In this document: positions 61,498 to 64,000 of the stretch, in pieces | How the letters are laid out: each line of letters begins with the position of its first letter | Position numbering within the stretch: position 1 is the first letter of the stretch | Assembly: GCA_025769875.1 (NCBI GenBank) | Contig: JAGFNK010000039.1 | Coordinates: 124,001-188,000, forward strand | Source of the DNA: Russula earlei | Taxonomy: Eukaryota > Basidiomycota > Agaricomycetes > Russulales > Russulaceae | DNA: 64,000 nucleotides | Direction of reading: 5' to 3' | Notes under the pieces: generated by a model | What the model was told of the DNA's origin: nothing | What the model saw: only the letters and a program-made list of their open reading frames with translations | Database searches by the model: none | Made by a program: the position numbers and the translations under genes

Positions 61498-63122
61498 ATG
61501 TTGTCGCCACCACACATTGAAGTTACAGAGCCCGCAAGGAGGTTTCCGCCCTGTGGCGTAGATAACACCCGTCCTAGTCATCATTTGAATGACAGCAAGA
61601 CCTTGTTTGGGAATCCCTGGCTGTCGTTCAGGTAGGGCATGACTTCAGGAACTCTGTGGCCTTCGTTCATTTTGGTGTTTCTCCGCACAGATTCCAGTCA
61701 CTTTTCCAATGGGCCTCTGTGCGTGCCTTGCCTTGTATATCGACCGCGGGAACCTTTACAGGCCGTATGCGTCATTCAGTTCTTTTTGTCCCGTAGTCCT
61801 CGCATCCCAAAGAACATCAAATCTTTAGTACCAAAACAAACTGTTACGTGGGGTGCCCATCTCGGAAACGAGAGTAGTGCGAAGGCTACTTGGCTAGGGT
61901 ACGTTTCTGGTACCAGGGTCTTCAATCTGACTCAGAAGTTTGTGCATTGGCAGTCATGCATGTTACTTTGTTGAACTACCCACTCCCCCTGGCGCGGCAC
62001 GAGGCGTCCGTATCATTTTTGATCCTGTATTCTCGAATCGTTGCTCTCCGTCCAAGTGGCTTGGACCTGCACGCTTTACCGGTGAGGCACCCACAGCGAA
62101 TCCAACGATACACTATTTCATGTCGTCCTCACACCCAATTTAGATGCGCCTTGTGAAGTTGAAGACATTCCTGCCGTTGATGCCATCGTTCTTTCGGTAT
62201 TTCGTTAATCCTGATTTCCCACCTAGGTTGTACCTGACTCTAATGATCTATCAGCATAATCATTACGATCAGTGCTTATATCTCCTTCTTACTTTTCTGT
62301 CCCAGGATCTTCTGACGCTTGTGCCAGCACCGATATACCAACACTTCGGGCGCTTATCGCCAACCCTTCATCATCTGCCCGCATATTTGTCGCACTTAAC
62401 AATGCAGCCTACTTGTCTGGTGCACTCGACACTCCCCACCATCGATTCCATGAGCTCGACTGGTGGGATGAGCGCTTCTTGCGTGTCGCTCTACCTTCTA
62501 GCGTCGGCGGCCCTGCAGTGAACGCAGAAGTGCGGATATCCTGCACACCCTCACAGCATGTATCTGGTCGCACAGCATTCGATCGATGGCATGCGCTTTG
62601 GGCGGCGTGGGTCGTGGATGATCTTCACTCGCAGAAGAAGCTGTATTTTGCTGGCGACACCGGATATCGCACTGTTCGCGATGGAGAAGACGAGGAGAAG
62701 GTTCCGGTATGCCCAGCATTCGCCGAAGTTGGAGAACGTTTTGGCGGTGTCGACGTCGCACTATTGCCCATCGGGTAGGGATCTCAGAATTGCATCTCAG
62801 ATGGGCTGATGAATCCATTTCGGGTCGACTTGCCAGTGCATATGCTCCGCGCGCTATGTGGTCAAATTTGCACGCCTCCCCTGCGGATGCCGTGCGAATG
62901 TTCAAAGACGTGAGGGCGAAGAAAGCGCTCGCCATGCATTGGGGGTGAGCACTCAATCACATCCTACGTGGACTTTGGCTGAGTACCCATGTCAGAACAT
63001 GGGTGTTGACTTCTGAGCCTGTACTTGAGCCTCCAGAACTTCTGAGAAAAGAGTGTGAGGTGGCGGGTGTTGACGTGGACGAATTTCTTGTGCCTGCACT
63101 CGGAGAGACTGTCATGTTTTAG
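61498..63122 (+). CDS. FMP30: NAPE-PLD-like metallo-beta-lactamase fold phosphodiesterase
   Basis: Starts [20 protein letters not shown] and exon 1 ends [12 protein letters not shown] at 61631. Short introns then link [34 protein letters not shown] with TWLG, and [20 protein letters not shown]. They continue with [33 protein letters not shown] with HNHYDHL (the HxHxDH zinc motif, split by an intron), [15 protein letters not shown] and [20 protein letters not shown]. The last exons give [34 protein letters not shown] and [20 protein letters not shown], and the gene ends ALGETVMF at 63122. This is the full N-acyl-phosphatidylethanolamine phospholipase D layout; the yeast homologue Fmp30 sits in the mitochondrial inner membrane. 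It would release N-acylethanolamines from NAPE. Confidence 0.88.
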
Positions 63123-63593
63123 GCCCGCTCGTTTATAGCAAGTTGGCATGAAGCGTTGAGCACGTACATATCTTGTAGGAGCAGTGCATGACGACGGGTG
63201 GACTTTCCTCTTTCGGATGATGATAAATCCTGATTGTAGTCGTCGTGCCTGCCAGCTTTAGCTTTATCGTCCCCAACACGACGCAGGATCAAGGATATCT
63301 TTGCGTCATCGTCATGTCTCTCATCGTCACACTGCATGTCCGACAGATCCCAACCAACCAACGACCTTACGCTCACGGGTATATCATACGCCGCGACACC
63401 GCGACGGCCAGTTGACTGCTGCTTATTTGCTCATCATGACGCCCATTCGGCTGTTCCATGGGCAACCCCTGCGCTCACTCTTTGCTATATCTACCTCTGA
63501 CTTCGGTCCCATCTACTGAACGCTTCATGTACACGCTCTCTCCTAGCTATCCGCATACCCCACAGTGCTTACTCTTTGAGACTCGCCCATACC
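63123..63593. other. intergenic spacer
   Basis: Between the NAPE-PLD-like gene and the membrane protein gene on the same strand. Short open frames only; nothing recognised. Confidence 0.4.
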
Positions 63594-64000
63594 ATGGCCG
63601 GGGTAAATCTCGACGCGATTGTCCGTATGTACGTTCTCTCTATTCTATGCGAGACGTTCTTCTTCGGTGCGTTCGTGTTCTTCAACTCTCTAGGACATGC
63701 AGCTGAGTCGGAAAATACTAGGGGCGTACACGGCTCTCCTTGTTTTCTCCATTATTTTCATATTGTAGGTTCGCGCTCTGGCTTGTCATTCCTCACGCTC
63801 ACGTGAACCCAAGGTACCGACGCCCGCCCAGCCGCACAAGAGACATCTTGCTGGCACTGTCCGTAATCATGTATTCCATCTCCACAGCACATTGGGCGTT
63901 AAGCATCGTCCATTCTGCGAAATTCTTGAGGATTGGTCCCGCCGCCTTAACGCCAGTCGGCACATTTATCATCGTGTACCTGCCCACAATCAATGTACGT
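63594..64000 (+). CDS. basidiomycete multi-pass membrane protein, 5' part (continues beyond window)
   Basis: Starts MAGVNLDAIVRMYVLSILCE followed by TFFFG. After a short GT-AG intron comes GAYTALLVFSIIFIL, then a second intron, then YRRPPSRTRDILLALSVIMY, SISTAHWALSIVHSAKFLR and TFIIVYLPTIN. A GTACGT donor at 63995 is the last feature of the window. Each exon pairs with the gene at 57.4-56.0 kb (VCETFFFG; VYSALFVFSTIFIL; MLALSVVMYTVSAAHWALNV; FLVVYLPSIN) with introns at the same places, so the two are paralogues in opposite orientation. About half the expected length is present. Function unknown. Confidence 0.75.

Overview
The window is nuclear DNA from a filamentous basidiomycete, most likely an Agaricomycete. 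The reasons are gene density, many short introns (about 49-106 nt, GT-AG with one GC-AG) and families typical of the group: ABM-type dimeric barrel proteins, UMTA-like methyltransferases with a C-terminal AWKP motif, MBOAT wax-synthase-like acyltransferases, basidiomycete multi-pass membrane proteins and hAT/pogo/Copia relics. I cannot name the species. Exon boundaries were read by eye from splice signals and frame continuity.

Layout. 1-6.5 kb: the 3' end of one ABM-like gene, a second copy with an in-frame stop, then a multi-exon SAM methyltransferase. 6.6-22 kb: an accessory, decaying region. It holds two copies of an unknown dispersed repeat, a ~5 kb CpG-poor block with hAT and pogo relics, a frameshifted nucleoside hydrolase relic, one intact DUF2156 (aminoacyl-tRNA transferase-like) gene, and a mitochondrial-type methionyl-tRNA synthetase whose first intron carries a rearranged Copia insertion. 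22-26.4 kb: a gene-poor stretch rich in homopolymers and microsatellites.

26.4-54.8 kb: a compact housekeeping block. It contains an MCM1/SRF-type MADS factor, a zf-C3H1 (Red1-like) protein, a G-patch (Tma23/GPATCH4-like) protein, a vWA protein, the mitochondrial Rho GTPase Gem1/Miro, an F-box/WD40-type protein, an SH3-RasGEF (Cdc25-like), a NiCoT nickel/cobalt transporter, an MBOAT acyltransferase, the CTD-kinase cyclin Ctk2 and a Hos3-type histone deacetylase. Three divergent pairs share 60-160 bp promoters (32.7, 39.2 and 52.6 kb). 54.8-64 kb: a multi-pass membrane protein and its paralogue on the opposite strand at the right edge, flanking a solo LTR, an uncharacterised basidiomycete protein and a NAPE-PLD-like metallo-hydrolase.

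Two patterns stand out. First, a 738-bp Copia-derived insertion with a perfect 5-bp target duplication and an inverted RNase H arm turned a 49-nt intron into a 792-nt one. Second, many otherwise conserved genes carry isolated one- or two-base frameshifts, several of them at homopolymers; these are either uncorrected assembly indels or real decay.
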